Shown here: in pieces, positions 35,571-44,010 of the stretch
Layout of the letters: each line of letters opens with the position of its first letter
How positions within the stretch are numbered: position 1 is the first letter of the stretch
Source of the DNA: Maricaulis sp.
GTDB taxonomy: Bacteria; Pseudomonadota; Alphaproteobacteria; Caulobacterales; Maricaulaceae
Length of the DNA: 64,000 bases
Assembly: GCF_030149235.1 (NCBI RefSeq)
Contig: NZ_JASBRW010000041.1
Span: forward strand, 1 to 64,000
Direction: 5' to 3'
Program-made: the position numbers and the translations under genes
Notes under the pieces: model-generated
Told to the model about the DNA's origin: nothing
The model's database searches: none
The model's input: only the letters and a program-made list of their open reading frames with translations

Positions 35571-36985
35571 CGATGAACCGGGGCTCCTTCCTGCTGGCGG
35601 GCAAGATAGTCGAGAATGAGCTTTTGATGGTCATTGCCATTGCAGTTGGCATGGGCGCGCTGCCAGGCGGCGCCGGTCTGACCATTGCGGCTGCGGCCGC
35701 GGATAATGTCGATCGCGCTCTTGGCATCCATGGCCGCAACCCCCGCCTTGACCAGGGCCTGCTCAGCCGCGTCGGCCAGGCGCTCACGGATCAGAACCTG
35801 GGTATTGATCACCTCGCCATCAAGCCAGACCAGATCGGCGCTCAGGCCTTGCTTGGCGCCGGCATAGAAATTCCGCCGGGCCATTTCAAACGGCAGACGG
35901 TCCGCCAGGTTTTCCTCGTCCCGCAGATGCAGGATGAGTCCGATGCAGAACGCGGTGTTGGCCACCATGTCAATGACGGTCGGGCCGGCCGGCATGACCC
36001 GGTTCTCCAGCCGCAGGTGCGGGGTCTTGCCCTTGCCGGGGTAGAGGATCGGCCGCGTCCAGCGCCAGATGGTTCCATTGTGCAGGTTGAAATGCACTAG
36101 GTGCTCGTCGGGCGTGTCCGAGACCATCGGCAGGAAGGGCGGATAGCCGTCGAGATTCTCCAGGAAGAGTTCCATCATGGAGCTGCGCAAATGGTTCTGG
36201 CCGAACGAGACCCGGTTGGCTCGGCGGCCATCGGCCTGACGGTAGCCGGGCAGGTTGACGGCAGACTCAAAGGCCGGGATCCGGGTCTCCTCCCACAGCC
36301 GGCGGCCATACAGGAAGGGGGAGTTGGAGCTGATGGCGATCAGCGGCGCCGAGGCGATCTGTGAGGCGTTATAGCTGGCGGCCGCATTGTCCTGGGTCAG
36401 CATCAGATGGACCTGGAGCGAGGTACAGGCGGCCTCGATCATGAGATGGTCCTGCACTAGATCGAGACGTTCGCGGCCGTCGATGGCGATGGTCAGTGGC
36501 GCACCGCCGCGCAATTGGAACAGACGGTCATTGAGCAGGCGATAGCGTGCCGACTCGGTAATGGTCTCGAGCGACAGCATCGGTTCACGCAAGGTGGCAG
36601 GAATGCCGGTCATCAAAGGCGTAAGCTCGAGGCTTTCGGCGGCGTCGCTGGCGGCTTTCCAGACCCGGCTCAGCCGCGCCGTCATGTCGGCGAAAACACT
36701 GCCCCCCAGTTCCGCTGGCGGGGCGTTGTACTCAAAATTGAAGGCAGCCAGTTCCGGCACCATCAGTGGATCGTCGAGGATGTTGAGAAACTCGATATTG
36801 CGGGGGCTGGGCAGCCCGTCACGATCGACCAGCCAGGCCTCGACTTCAAGACCGATACTGGGTGTGTCGGGCGCCTCGAACGCCTTGTCCCTGAACCAGG
36901 TCATGGCGAGCTTGCTCTCAGCGCGCAACCGCTCCTGGAAAGCGCCTTCGTCGAGGCGTTCGTCCGACGTAATCTCGCGGCCCAT
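35558..36985 (-). CDS. Glutamate-cysteine ligase-family (GCS2-like) carboxylate-amine ligase
   Basis: A 475-residue ATP-dependent ligase-like protein. Landmarks are SIGLEVEAWLVD (near 43-54), FNFEYNAPP (near 80-88), SLQVHLML (near 184-191) and HLRLENRVMPAGPTVIDMVANTAF, which fit the GCS2 fold joining an amino acid to a gamma-carboxylate. GGGAGG lies six bases before the ATG at 36985. Together with the overlapping aspartoacylase-like gene it forms a two-gene ligase/deacylase unit whose product is unknown. It differs enough from GshA that I would not call it glutathione synthesis. Confidence 0.78.
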   Translation of the reverse strand: MGREITSDERLDEGAFQERLRAESKLAMTWFRDKAFEAPDTPSIGLEVEAWLVDRDGLPSPRNIEFLNILDDPLMVPELAAFNFEYNAPPAELGGSVFADMTARLSRVWKAASDAAESLELTPLMTGIPATLREPMLSLETITESARYRLLNDRLFQLRGGAPLTIAIDGRERLDLVQDHLMIEAACTSLQVHLMLTQDNAAASYNASQIASAPLIAISSNSPFLYGRRLWEETRIPAFESAVNLPGYRQADGRRANRVSFGQNHLRSSMMELFLENLDGYPPFLPMVSDTPDEHLVHFNLHNGTIWRWTRPILYPGKGKTPHLRLENRVMPAGPTVIDMVANTAFCIGLILHLRDEENLADRLPFEMARRNFYAGAKQGLSADLVWLDGEVINTQVLIRERLADAAEQALVKAGVAAMDAKSAIDIIRGRSRNGQTGAAWQRAHANCNGNDHQKLILDYLARQQEGAPVHRWTI

Positions 36986-37110
36986 GGATGTCCTCCCTTT
37001 ATATGAGGGTATTGAGGCCCGCGCCGCTTGACCATGCGACCAAAAAGCCGCGCTTTCATAAAGTTTCTCCTGCAAGCGTCGGAAATGGGTATTGGAATCG
37101 ATTTTGCTTG

Positions 37111-37128
37111 GTTAAGATAAGTTAAGAT
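37111..37128. promoter_or_regulatory. Direct repeat GTTAAGAT x2 before the L,D-transpeptidase gene
   Basis: GTTAAGAT occurs at 37111-37118 and 37121-37128, a 10-bp period, ending 15 bp before the GTG start. It contains TTAA-N6-TTAA, one base short of the CtrA consensus spacing (N7). It may be an operator for a cell-cycle or envelope regulator. Confidence 0.35.
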
Positions 37129-37143
37129 CTCGGGGGACGACTG

Positions 37144-38730
37144 GTGCGAGCAGTCCTGACCACATTGATGTGCCTGGCCGCCTTTGCCTCACCGGTAATG
37201 GCACAGGACCCGGATGGCCCGGGCATGCCGGCGCCGGTGGTCGAGGATATCGCACCGGAACCGGAGGTGCCCTTGCTCGCCATGCCGTCGCGTGCGGCGT
37301 GGAGCGAAACCCATATCGACGCCCTGGCGGGGCAATTGTTCGAAGCGCCCAGTCATGGCCTGCCCTCGCTCGACGATACTGCGTTCATGCTCTCCAATCC
37401 CACCATTGCGCTGGCTGACCGTGCCGCCATGGCCGAGCGGGCTTTCATGCGCTTTGGCGGCTGGTTGCGGTTCGGGCTGGTCGACCAGGAGAGCCTCGAG
37501 ACCCGCCAGCTGAACAATGCCGAGCGCAATATCCTGATTGACGGGTTGGCAAGTGCCCTGGATAGCGGCGATTTTGCTGCCGTGCTGGCCGAGTTTGCGC
37601 CTCGGGTGCGCGATTATGACATCCTGCGCCGGGAGATGATCCGGCTGACGGCGCTGCAGCCGATCTGGCCGACCATTGAAACCGGAGCGTCGCTGACGCT
37701 GGGCGATAGCGGCCCGCGCGTGGATCAATTGCGGGCCCGGCTGGTGGCGGAGGGTCTTTATCCCGGACGCTGGGAAGAGGGCGATGCCTTCGATATGCGC
37801 CTGGAAACCGCCGTGCGCCGGTTCCAGGGGCGGGTCAATCTGGCTCCGACCGGTCGCATGGATCAAAATACGCTGCGCCAGCTCAATATCCAGCCAGAAG
37901 CCCGTATTGCGCAGTTGCGCGCCAATATGGAGCAGCGGCGCTGGCGCGATCGCGAGCTGGGCCGGCGCCATATCTGGGTCAATATCGCCGACTTCCATCT
38001 CGAGGCCTGGGAAGACGGATCTCTGGTACGCGAGCACCAGGTCATGGTTGGAGGCGTTGCCAGCTCGACCCCGGAATTCTCCGACATGATGGAGTATCTG
38101 GTCATCAATCCCTGGTGGGGTGTGCCGACGGGGTCGGCGCGCTCACGTTTCCGGTCAATCCGGCGTAATCCCAATGTCGCCGCCTATCACGGCTTCCGGG
38201 TGTTCGATGGGGCCGGGCAGGCCGTGCGCCCCTACGAGATCGACTGGTCGCGGTGGGGCACCAGCAACTGGCCTTACCGGATGTCCCAGGCGCCCGGTCC
38301 GACCAATCCGATGGGCGAGGTCAAGTTCATCTTCCCCAATCGCTATAATGTCTACATTCACGACACGACGGAGCGCGACCAGTTTGTCCGTACTCGGCGT
38401 GATTTCTCCGCTGGCTGTATCCGGGTCCAGGACCCGTTTGCGCTGGCCGAGTGGATTCTCGATGGCCAGGACGGCTATGACCGGGCGCGCCTCGATGAGG
38501 TGGCTGCCGGCAACTCCCCAGACGTGGTCTGGCTCGACGAGCAATTGCCGGTTCACATCGCCTATTGGACCGTTGTCGGCGATAGCGATGGCGAGGTGCG
38601 CTATCTGAATGACCTTTATCGGCGTGATAGCGCTCTCATTTCTGCATATGTGCGGGCCTTTGACGCGTTCCAGCCTGATCAGAGCGCCGTCGCGGCTGTG
38701 CATGAGTCGCTGGAAGCGGCGCTTCATTAA
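37144..38730 (+). CDS. L,D-transpeptidase (YcbB/YkuD type) with peptidoglycan-binding domain
   Basis: A 528-residue murein transpeptidase with a GTG start and a signal peptide (RAVLTTLMCLAAFASPVMAQ). A helical N-terminal region precedes a PG-binding module (SGPRVDQLRARLVAEGLYPG ... FQGRVNLAPTGRMDQNTLRQLN) and a YkuD domain with catalytic His in VYIHDTTERDQF and Cys in FSAGCIRVQ. It forms 3-3 cross-links in the cell wall. The overall order is that of E. coli YcbB/LdtD. Confidence 0.93.
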   Translation: MRAVLTTLMCLAAFASPVMAQDPDGPGMPAPVVEDIAPEPEVPLLAMPSRAAWSETHIDALAGQLFEAPSHGLPSLDDTAFMLSNPTIALADRAAMAERAFMRFGGWLRFGLVDQESLETRQLNNAERNILIDGLASALDSGDFAAVLAEFAPRVRDYDILRREMIRLTALQPIWPTIETGASLTLGDSGPRVDQLRARLVAEGLYPGRWEEGDAFDMRLETAVRRFQGRVNLAPTGRMDQNTLRQLNIQPEARIAQLRANMEQRRWRDRELGRRHIWVNIADFHLEAWEDGSLVREHQVMVGGVASSTPEFSDMMEYLVINPWWGVPTGSARSRFRSIRRNPNVAAYHGFRVFDGAGQAVRPYEIDWSRWGTSNWPYRMSQAPGPTNPMGEVKFIFPNRYNVYIHDTTERDQFVRTRRDFSAGCIRVQDPFALAEWILDGQDGYDRARLDEVAAGNSPDVVWLDEQLPVHIAYWTVVGDSDGEVRYLNDLYRRDSALISAYVRAFDAFQPDQSAVAAVHESLEAALH

Positions 38731-39081
38731 CCGGAAAGGTTCGAGAGGCGCGACAAAGGCGCACGCCAGAGGGGAAGCGGCTCGCCTCTGAGGCGATCGG
38801 GTGTCGGCCCTGTGTCGCCGCGACGGCAATCGAGATACTATAAAACAATCACTTACGAGATTTTTTGTGCCGGGTGTAGCAGTCTTGCAACGGAACTGAT
38901 TTTTCGCACCAAATGCCTGAAATCGCGCAGCTTGCTATAGCTTCCGATTGTTAATTGCTGTAGTCAAATTGGTAGGAATGTCCGCAGGGGGCACTCCAAG
39001 GAAATTCAGTTCGGTCCAGTTTCGGCCGGATGAGAATTGTTTAGTCACACCAAGGGGGCGCATGCCTCCGGAGGGGGAATG
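38731..39081. other. 350-bp intergenic region ahead of the OmpA-like gene
   Basis: An A+T-richer stretch without a supportable small gene. An Arg-rich reading frame on the reverse strand is only the complement of the proline tract downstream. The last 80 bp contain the strong ribosome site GGAGGGGGA. I see no convincing -35/-10 pair, but a strong promoter and a long leader are expected for an abundant porin. Confidence 0.5.
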
Positions 39082-40143
39082 ATGAAAACACGGCTTTTCA
39101 CGGCGGCCGCCGTTGGTGCCATTCTCGCAGCGGCTCCTGCGTTCGCTGACGAAGGCTGGTACGTTCGCGGCGCTGTAGGCTATGGCGCTCCGGGCGATAC
39201 CGCAGTTTCTGGCGCGCTCGCTGGCGAAATCAACGGCGAAGGCAATCTGCGCGAAGCACTTGCTCTCGGCTATGAGTGGGCTGACGGCCTGCGCATCGAA
39301 GGTGAACTCGCTCACCGCTTCAACCAGACCGGCGCGATTGACGGTGGTCCGGAAAGCGACAGCGACTTCCAGATGTGGTCCGCGATGGCGAACATTCTGT
39401 TCGACTTCAACCCGGACGGCTCCTACCACCCGTATGTTGGTATGGGTGTTGGTTTCACCGAAACCGATGCGTACATCGTTGGCTTCCCGGGCAGCGTCGT
39501 TGTTCCCGGCAGCCTGGTTCAGGTTCACGACGATGACACGGTCTTCACCTGGCAGGTGATGGCGGGTATTGGTTGGGAACTGACCCAGCGTCTGACCCTC
39601 GACACCGAATACCGCTACGTCTCGGTTGGTCCGGCTGACTACGAGAACGGCGTGAACGTTGATGCACTGGCCGGCCACGAGGCCTGGGTTGGTCTGCGTT
39701 ATTCCTTCGCAGCTCCGCCGCCGCCGCCTCCGCCGCCGCCGCCGCCGCCTCCGCCGCCGCCGCCCCCGCCTCCTCCGCCGCCGCCTCCGCCGCCGCCGGA
39801 TTGTGACGACGTCGACTTCGTCGTCTACTTCGAGTGGGATCGTTCGGATCTGACCGATCAGGCACGTGCCGTGATCGCTCAGGCTGCGAACCAGACCGGT
39901 TCTTGCGACGTGACCCGCGTGTCCGTTGCTGGCTTCACCGACCGTTCGGGCGCAGCTGCCTACAACGTGCGTCTGTCTGAGCGCCGCGCCAACGTCGTCC
40001 GCGACGAGCTGGTTCGCCTGGGCATCGCCGGCAGCTCCATCTCGATGGAAGCCTTCGGTGAAACGAATACCGCAGTCTCTACGGCTGACGGCGTTCGTGA
40101 GCCGCTGAACCGTCGTACGGAAGTGGTTATCACGCTCGACTAA
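39082..40143 (+). CDS. OmpA-family outer-membrane protein with polyproline linker
   Basis: A 353-residue porin-like protein: signal peptide (MKTRLFTAAAVGAILAAAPAFA), an eight-stranded OmpA-type barrel (YVRGAVGYGAPGD... to ...HEAWVGLRYSF), a linker of 28 consecutive Pro, and an OmpA C-terminal peptidoglycan-binding domain (VYFEWDRSDLTDQA, GFTDRSGAAAYNVRLSERRA, NRRTEVVI). It ties the outer membrane to the wall. GGAGGGGGA precedes tandem ATGs at 39079 and 39082; the second has better spacing. Codon use looks like that of a highly expressed gene, and a strong terminator follows. Confidence 0.93.
   Translation: MKTRLFTAAAVGAILAAAPAFADEGWYVRGAVGYGAPGDTAVSGALAGEINGEGNLREALALGYEWADGLRIEGELAHRFNQTGAIDGGPESDSDFQMWSAMANILFDFNPDGSYHPYVGMGVGFTETDAYIVGFPGSVVVPGSLVQVHDDDTVFTWQVMAGIGWELTQRLTLDTEYRYVSVGPADYENGVNVDALAGHEAWVGLRYSFAAPPPPPPPPPPPPPPPPPPPPPPPPPPPPDCDDVDFVVYFEWDRSDLTDQARAVIAQAANQTGSCDVTRVSVAGFTDRSGAAAYNVRLSERRANVVRDELVRLGIAGSSISMEAFGETNTAVSTADGVREPLNRRTEVVITLD
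39715..39798 (+). repeat. 28 consecutive proline codons
   Basis: An 84-bp run of CCG/CCT/CCC codons encodes 28 Pro in the OmpA-like protein. CCG dominates and is interrupted by scattered CCT and one CCC, which lowers the perfection of the DNA repeat. The length is likely to vary between strains, and the run should need elongation factor P for translation. Confidence 0.93.
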
Positions 40144-40164
40144 TCGTCGATCGTAACCGATTGG

Positions 40165-40198
40165 AACGGCCCGGCATTTCGCCGGGCCGTTCTTTTTT
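40165..40198 (+). terminator. Strong intrinsic terminator after the OmpA-like gene
   Basis: AACGGCCCGGC (40165-40175) and GCCGGGCCGTT (40181-40191) form a perfect 11-bp G+C-rich stem with the loop ATTTC, followed by TCTTTTTT. Confidence 0.93.
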
Positions 40199-40270
40199 GG
40201 AATAAAATTGCTCAAACAGGCTGCGATCGAGGGCGTTTCGGTCGCTTTTTTTGTGCTGCTGAGTATGGGC

Positions 40271-40334
40271 TTGACCCGCCCCCTAGACCTCGTCAAATGC
40301 CCTCACGGAACACACAGCTCGCGCCTTCGCGAGC
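40271..40334 (+). promoter_or_regulatory. Possible promoter and leader hairpin of the PLP gamma-synthase gene
   Basis: TTGACC (40271-40276) with TCAAAT (40293-40298) makes a plausible vegetative promoter at 16-bp spacing. The short leader then contains a perfect 7-bp hairpin, GCTCGCG (40317-40323) and CGCGAGC (40328-40334), just before GGGAGGAAATT and the start codon. I could not match it to a known SAM riboswitch class. Confidence 0.35.
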
Positions 40335-40348
40335 CACGGGAGGAAATT

Positions 40349-41635
40349 ATGAGCAAGCCGGACAAACCCTACCGCAAGCGCGATGTCGCCGGTCACGTAC
40401 TGAGCCCGGAAACCCAGATGATGAGCTATGGGTTTGATCCCAAGCTCTCTGAAATGTCGATCAAGCCGCCGGTCTTCCTGACCTCGACCTTCGCCTTTTC
40501 CAGCGCTGAAGAGGGCGCGGCCTTCTTCCGTGTCAATCTCGGCCAGGCCGAAGAGGGGGATCCGGAAGCCGCAGGCCTTATGTATTCGCGTTTCAACAAC
40601 CCGAATATGGAAGTTCTGGAAGACCGTCTTGCGATCTATGACGGGGCTGAAGAGGCGGCGGTCTTTTCTTCTGGCATGGCCGCGATCTCGACGACGCTCA
40701 TGGCCCTCGCCCATGCTGGCTCGGTGATCCTGCAATCCACACCGCTCTATGGCGGCACGGAAAGCCTGATCCGCAAGTTCCTGCCCAATTACGGCATCAA
40801 GGCGGTTGATTTCGACGCCGGTGCTGAAGAGGCAGACATCATGGTTGCCGCTGAGCAGGCCATGGCCCAGGGCGAGGTTTCGGTTATCTACACGGAAAGC
40901 CCGACCAACCCGACCAATGACCTGGTTGAACTGGCCGCCGTCGGCCGTGTCGCAGACTTGATCGCTGAAAAGCAGGGCAAGCGGCCGACCATCGTCACTG
41001 ACAACACCTTCCTCGGCCCGGTCAATACCTCGCCGCTTTCTCTGGGTGCAGATGTGCTGGTCTACTCGCTGACCAAATATATCGGCGGTCACAGTGATCT
41101 GATCGCGGGCTCCGCTGTCGGATCCTCTGAGCTGATGGCCAAAATTCGCGGGCTGCGCGGTTATCTCGGAACCAACCTCGATGCTCACACCAGCTGGATG
41201 CTGCTGCGCTCGCTGGAAACGGTAAAGGTCCGCATGGAGGCTGCTGCAGCCGGTGCCCGCAAAGTCGCCGAGTATCTGCGCGACCACCCCAAGGTCCAGC
41301 GTGTTCGCTATCTTGGTTTCCAGGAAGAGGGCAGCCGCGATGCCCGCGTCTTTGCAGCCCAGTGCACCACGGCCGGTTCGACCTTCGCTTTCGATCTCGA
41401 AGACGAGGCGGCCGCCTTCCGCATGCTCAACGCCCTGCGGGTCATGAAACTTGCCGTCAGCCTCGGGGGCACCGAGACGCTGATTTGCCATCCTGGCTCG
41501 ACCACGCACCGCGGTGTCGACCCGGCTCTGCGCGAGCGTCAGGGCTTTACCGACGGTCTTGTCCGCATGTCGGTCGGTATCGAGAATCCCGATGATCTGA
41601 TCGCCGATCTGAAACAGGCGCTGGAACACGTCTGA
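40349..41635 (+). CDS. Cystathionine gamma-synthase family PLP enzyme
   Basis: A 428-residue fold-type I PLP enzyme of the Cys/Met metabolism family. Seen are YSRFNNPNMEVLEDRL, FSSGMAAISTTL, STPLYGGTE, the Asp of VTDNTFLGP and the PLP Lys in VYSLTKYIGGHSDLIAGS. C-terminal GGTETLICHPGSTTH is typical of gamma-synthases or methionine gamma-lyases. It works in trans-sulfuration or in O-acylhomoserine sulfhydrylation; which one cannot be decided from sequence. GGGAGG sits before the ATG at 40349. Confidence 0.9.
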   Translation: MSKPDKPYRKRDVAGHVLSPETQMMSYGFDPKLSEMSIKPPVFLTSTFAFSSAEEGAAFFRVNLGQAEEGDPEAAGLMYSRFNNPNMEVLEDRLAIYDGAEEAAVFSSGMAAISTTLMALAHAGSVILQSTPLYGGTESLIRKFLPNYGIKAVDFDAGAEEADIMVAAEQAMAQGEVSVIYTESPTNPTNDLVELAAVGRVADLIAEKQGKRPTIVTDNTFLGPVNTSPLSLGADVLVYSLTKYIGGHSDLIAGSAVGSSELMAKIRGLRGYLGTNLDAHTSWMLLRSLETVKVRMEAAAAGARKVAEYLRDHPKVQRVRYLGFQEEGSRDARVFAAQCTTAGSTFAFDLEDEAAAFRMLNALRVMKLAVSLGGTETLICHPGSTTHRGVDPALRERQGFTDGLVRMSVGIENPDDLIADLKQALEHV

Positions 41636-41640
41636 CCGTT

Positions 41641-41674
41641 TTCACCCCCGCAATGATGTCATTGCGGGGGTGAA
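41641..41674. terminator. Perfect 16-bp hairpin between the PLP enzyme and M20 genes
   Basis: The arms TTCACCCCCGCAATGA (41641-41656) and TCATTGCGGGGGTGAA (41659-41674) are exact complements, with a two-base spacer. No T tract follows on the plus strand, so it may terminate poorly or serve as a protein site; it lies 6 bp after the stop codon. Confidence 0.6.
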
Positions 41675-41704
41675 CCCGCCGCGCGAAACGGCTATCAATT
41701 CCCT

Positions 41705-42967
41705 ATGCTAGAACGGGTAGAGCTCAACGCCGACGAGCGCGCGGTCCTCGATTGGATCGACAGCCGCGCTGATCACATGATCGCGACCGTCAAGGACTGG
41801 TCCGCGATCAATTCAGGCAGCCATAACGCGGCCGGGCTGGAGCGTATGCGCGCCAAGCTCGAAGAGGCCTTTGCCGAGCTAGGCGGGGAGATTTCCGCGG
41901 TCGACCTGCCGCCCTCGACCGTAGTCGAGCGCGATGGCACGGTGACCGAGAAAGCCTACACGCCCTCTTTCCACTGCCGTATCCGACCGCAAGCTCCGAT
42001 TCGCATCGTCATGACTGGGCACCACGACACGGTGTTCCCGGAAAACAGTCATTTCCAGACCTCGCAGCTGTGGGATGAGGACACGCTCAACGGCCCCGGT
42101 GTCGCCGATATGAAGGGCGGGATCATCGTGATGCTGCATGGCCTTTTAGGGCTGCAGCGCTCGCCCTGGAAGGATGAGATCGGGGTCGATGTCCTGATCA
42201 GCCCGGACGAGGAAATCGGATCGCGCGGCTCCGCGCCCATCCTCGCTGAACTGGCCTCGGGCGCTGATGTCGGCATGACCTATGAGCCGGCGCTGGCAGA
42301 CGGGTCTCTGGCCGGGGCGCGCAAGGGCTCGGGCAATTGGGCGCTGAAGGTCTCCGGTCGCGCGGCCCATGCCGGTCGCGAGCACCATCTTGGCCGCAAT
42401 GCGATCGCCGCGGCCTGCGCTTTCGGCCTCGGTCTTGATGACCTCAATGGCAAGCGGCCGGACGTCACTTTCAACCTGGCGCGAATCGATGGCGGTGGGC
42501 CGGAAAATGTGGTGCCGGACACCGCCGTGGCGCGCTTCAACGTCCGTGTCGCCAGCGAGAATGACAAGATCTGGGTCGAAGCCGAGCTGGAACGTCTGCT
42601 CGACGAGGTCCGCATCCGCGACGGGATCGAGGCCGAGCTGCATGGTGGTTTTACCCGCCCGCCCAAGCCGATGACACCGGCCAATGCGAAAATGTTCGAG
42701 TGGACGCGCGCTGCCGGCGGTGCCATCGGACTGGATATTCGCTGGCAGGACACGGGTGGTGTCTGCGAGGGCAATAATCTCTGGGCTGCCGGTTGTCCCA
42801 ATGTCGATACGCTGGGTGTACGCGGCGCGGATATCCATTCCGACCGGGAAATCGTGAAACTGTCCAGCTTCGCCGAGCGGGCGAAACTGTCTGCCGTGAT
42901 GCTGATGAAATTTGCACAGGGCGAATTTGATGCCCGCCAGGCGCGTGCTTTGGCGCGCGGCGAGTAG
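41705..42967 (+). CDS. M20-family metallohydrolase, first gene of the ast operon
   Basis: A 420-residue M20/ArgE-like deacylase. Metal ligands appear in MTGHHDTVFP (His/Asp near 101-104), GPGVADMKGG (Asp near 138), SPDEEIGS (Glu pair near 170) and the terminal GADIHSDRE (His near 379). It starts an apparent operon with astA and astD (22-bp gap), so it may act on acylated arginine or glutamate, for example in place of succinylglutamate desuccinylase (inference). Confidence 0.85.
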   Translation: MLERVELNADERAVLDWIDSRADHMIATVKDWSAINSGSHNAAGLERMRAKLEEAFAELGGEISAVDLPPSTVVERDGTVTEKAYTPSFHCRIRPQAPIRIVMTGHHDTVFPENSHFQTSQLWDEDTLNGPGVADMKGGIIVMLHGLLGLQRSPWKDEIGVDVLISPDEEIGSRGSAPILAELASGADVGMTYEPALADGSLAGARKGSGNWALKVSGRAAHAGREHHLGRNAIAAACAFGLGLDDLNGKRPDVTFNLARIDGGGPENVVPDTAVARFNVRVASENDKIWVEAELERLLDEVRIRDGIEAELHGGFTRPPKPMTPANAKMFEWTRAAGGAIGLDIRWQDTGGVCEGNNLWAAGCPNVDTLGVRGADIHSDREIVKLSSFAERAKLSAVMLMKFAQGEFDARQARALARGE

Positions 42968-42989
42968 GCGTCTTTAGGGGGGAAACAGG

Positions 42990-44000
42990 ATGCTTATAGT
43001 CCGGGCGGCGCGCCGCACTGATATCGACGCCTTTGTCCAGCTGGCCAAGGAGGCTGGGACTGGCTTTACCTCGCTGGCCGTGCCGCCGGAAGCGCTGGAA
43101 GCGCGTCTGGCCAAGTCCGAGGCGGCGTTTGCCTCGCCCGGGACAAAGCAGACCGAGGACACCTATCAGCTCATGCTGGAGGATAGCGAGACCGGCCGCG
43201 TGGTTGGCTGTTCGGCGGTCAAGGCAATGGTTGGGGTGTCCAAACCCTATTGGGATTTCAAGATCCTGACCCTGGCCCAGCATTCCGTCGAGGCGGATCG
43301 CCGTTTTGATATGGATGCGATGATGCTGGTCAATGACTTTGCTGGCGCGACCGAGGTCGGGACGCTCTTCGTATCCGAGGCCGGGCGTGGCACCGGCGCC
43401 GGGCGGCTGGTCGCGCAATCGCGCTATCTGCTGATCGCGGCCGGACGCGAGCGGTTCGGCGAGAAAGTGCTCGCCGAGCTGCGCGGTGTGGTTCACGACG
43501 ACGGCTCCTCGCCCTTCTACGACGCCGTCTCGCGCCCCTTTTTCCGCATGGATTTTGCCGAGGCCGACAAGCTGAGCGCGTCGACGGACAACCAGTTCAT
43601 CCTCGATCTGGGCCCGCAGCACCTGATCTATCTCGATCTGCTACCCAAGGCGGTCCAGGACGTGGTCGGCAAGACCCACAAGGACGGTGCCGGGGCCCTG
43701 CGCCTGCTGGAGTGGGAAGGCTTCCACTATAACCGCTATGTCGACATCTTCGATGGCGGTCCGCTGGTCTCGGCCTGGACCGAACAGATCCGCACCCTGA
43801 ATGAGAGCCGTGCCGTGACGGCCCGCGCCGCTTCGGTGGCCGGTGGCGTGTCCGGCATCGTGTCGACAGACCGGGTCGATAATTTCCGTACCTGCCAGAC
43901 CCAGGCCATGATCGACGGCGATGTGGTCGGGCTGCCCTATGAGACGATGCAGGCGCTTGACCTGCAGGATGGTGAACGCGCCCGCTTCTGGCGCCGCTAA
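42990..44000 (+). CDS. astA: Arginine N-succinyltransferase
   Basis: A 336-residue AstA, the first enzyme of the AST pathway (arginine plus succinyl-CoA). The N-terminus MLIVRAARRTDIDAFVQLA and the segments GTLFVSEAGRGTGAGRLVAQSRYLLIA, HDDGSSPFYDAVSRPFFRMDF and EWEGFHYNRYVDIFDGGP match the family. Ribosome site GGGGGGAAA precedes the ATG. The next gene, astD, follows after 10 bp. Confidence 0.94.
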   Translation: MLIVRAARRTDIDAFVQLAKEAGTGFTSLAVPPEALEARLAKSEAAFASPGTKQTEDTYQLMLEDSETGRVVGCSAVKAMVGVSKPYWDFKILTLAQHSVEADRRFDMDAMMLVNDFAGATEVGTLFVSEAGRGTGAGRLVAQSRYLLIAAGRERFGEKVLAELRGVVHDDGSSPFYDAVSRPFFRMDFAEADKLSASTDNQFILDLGPQHLIYLDLLPKAVQDVVGKTHKDGAGALRLLEWEGFHYNRYVDIFDGGPLVSAWTEQIRTLNESRAVTARAASVAGGVSGIVSTDRVDNFRTCQTQAMIDGDVVGLPYETMQALDLQDGERARFWRR

Positions 44001-44010
44001 GGATGATGGC

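Noticed and set aside
38935-40296. An Arg-rich 453-codon reverse frame with a long polyarginine run
   Set aside because: The Arg run is just the complement of the OmpA proline codons.
40300-40348. SAM riboswitch before the PLP gamma-synthase
   Set aside because: Only one short hairpin is visible and I could not find the conserved core of the SAM-II, SAM-V or SAM/SAH classes.
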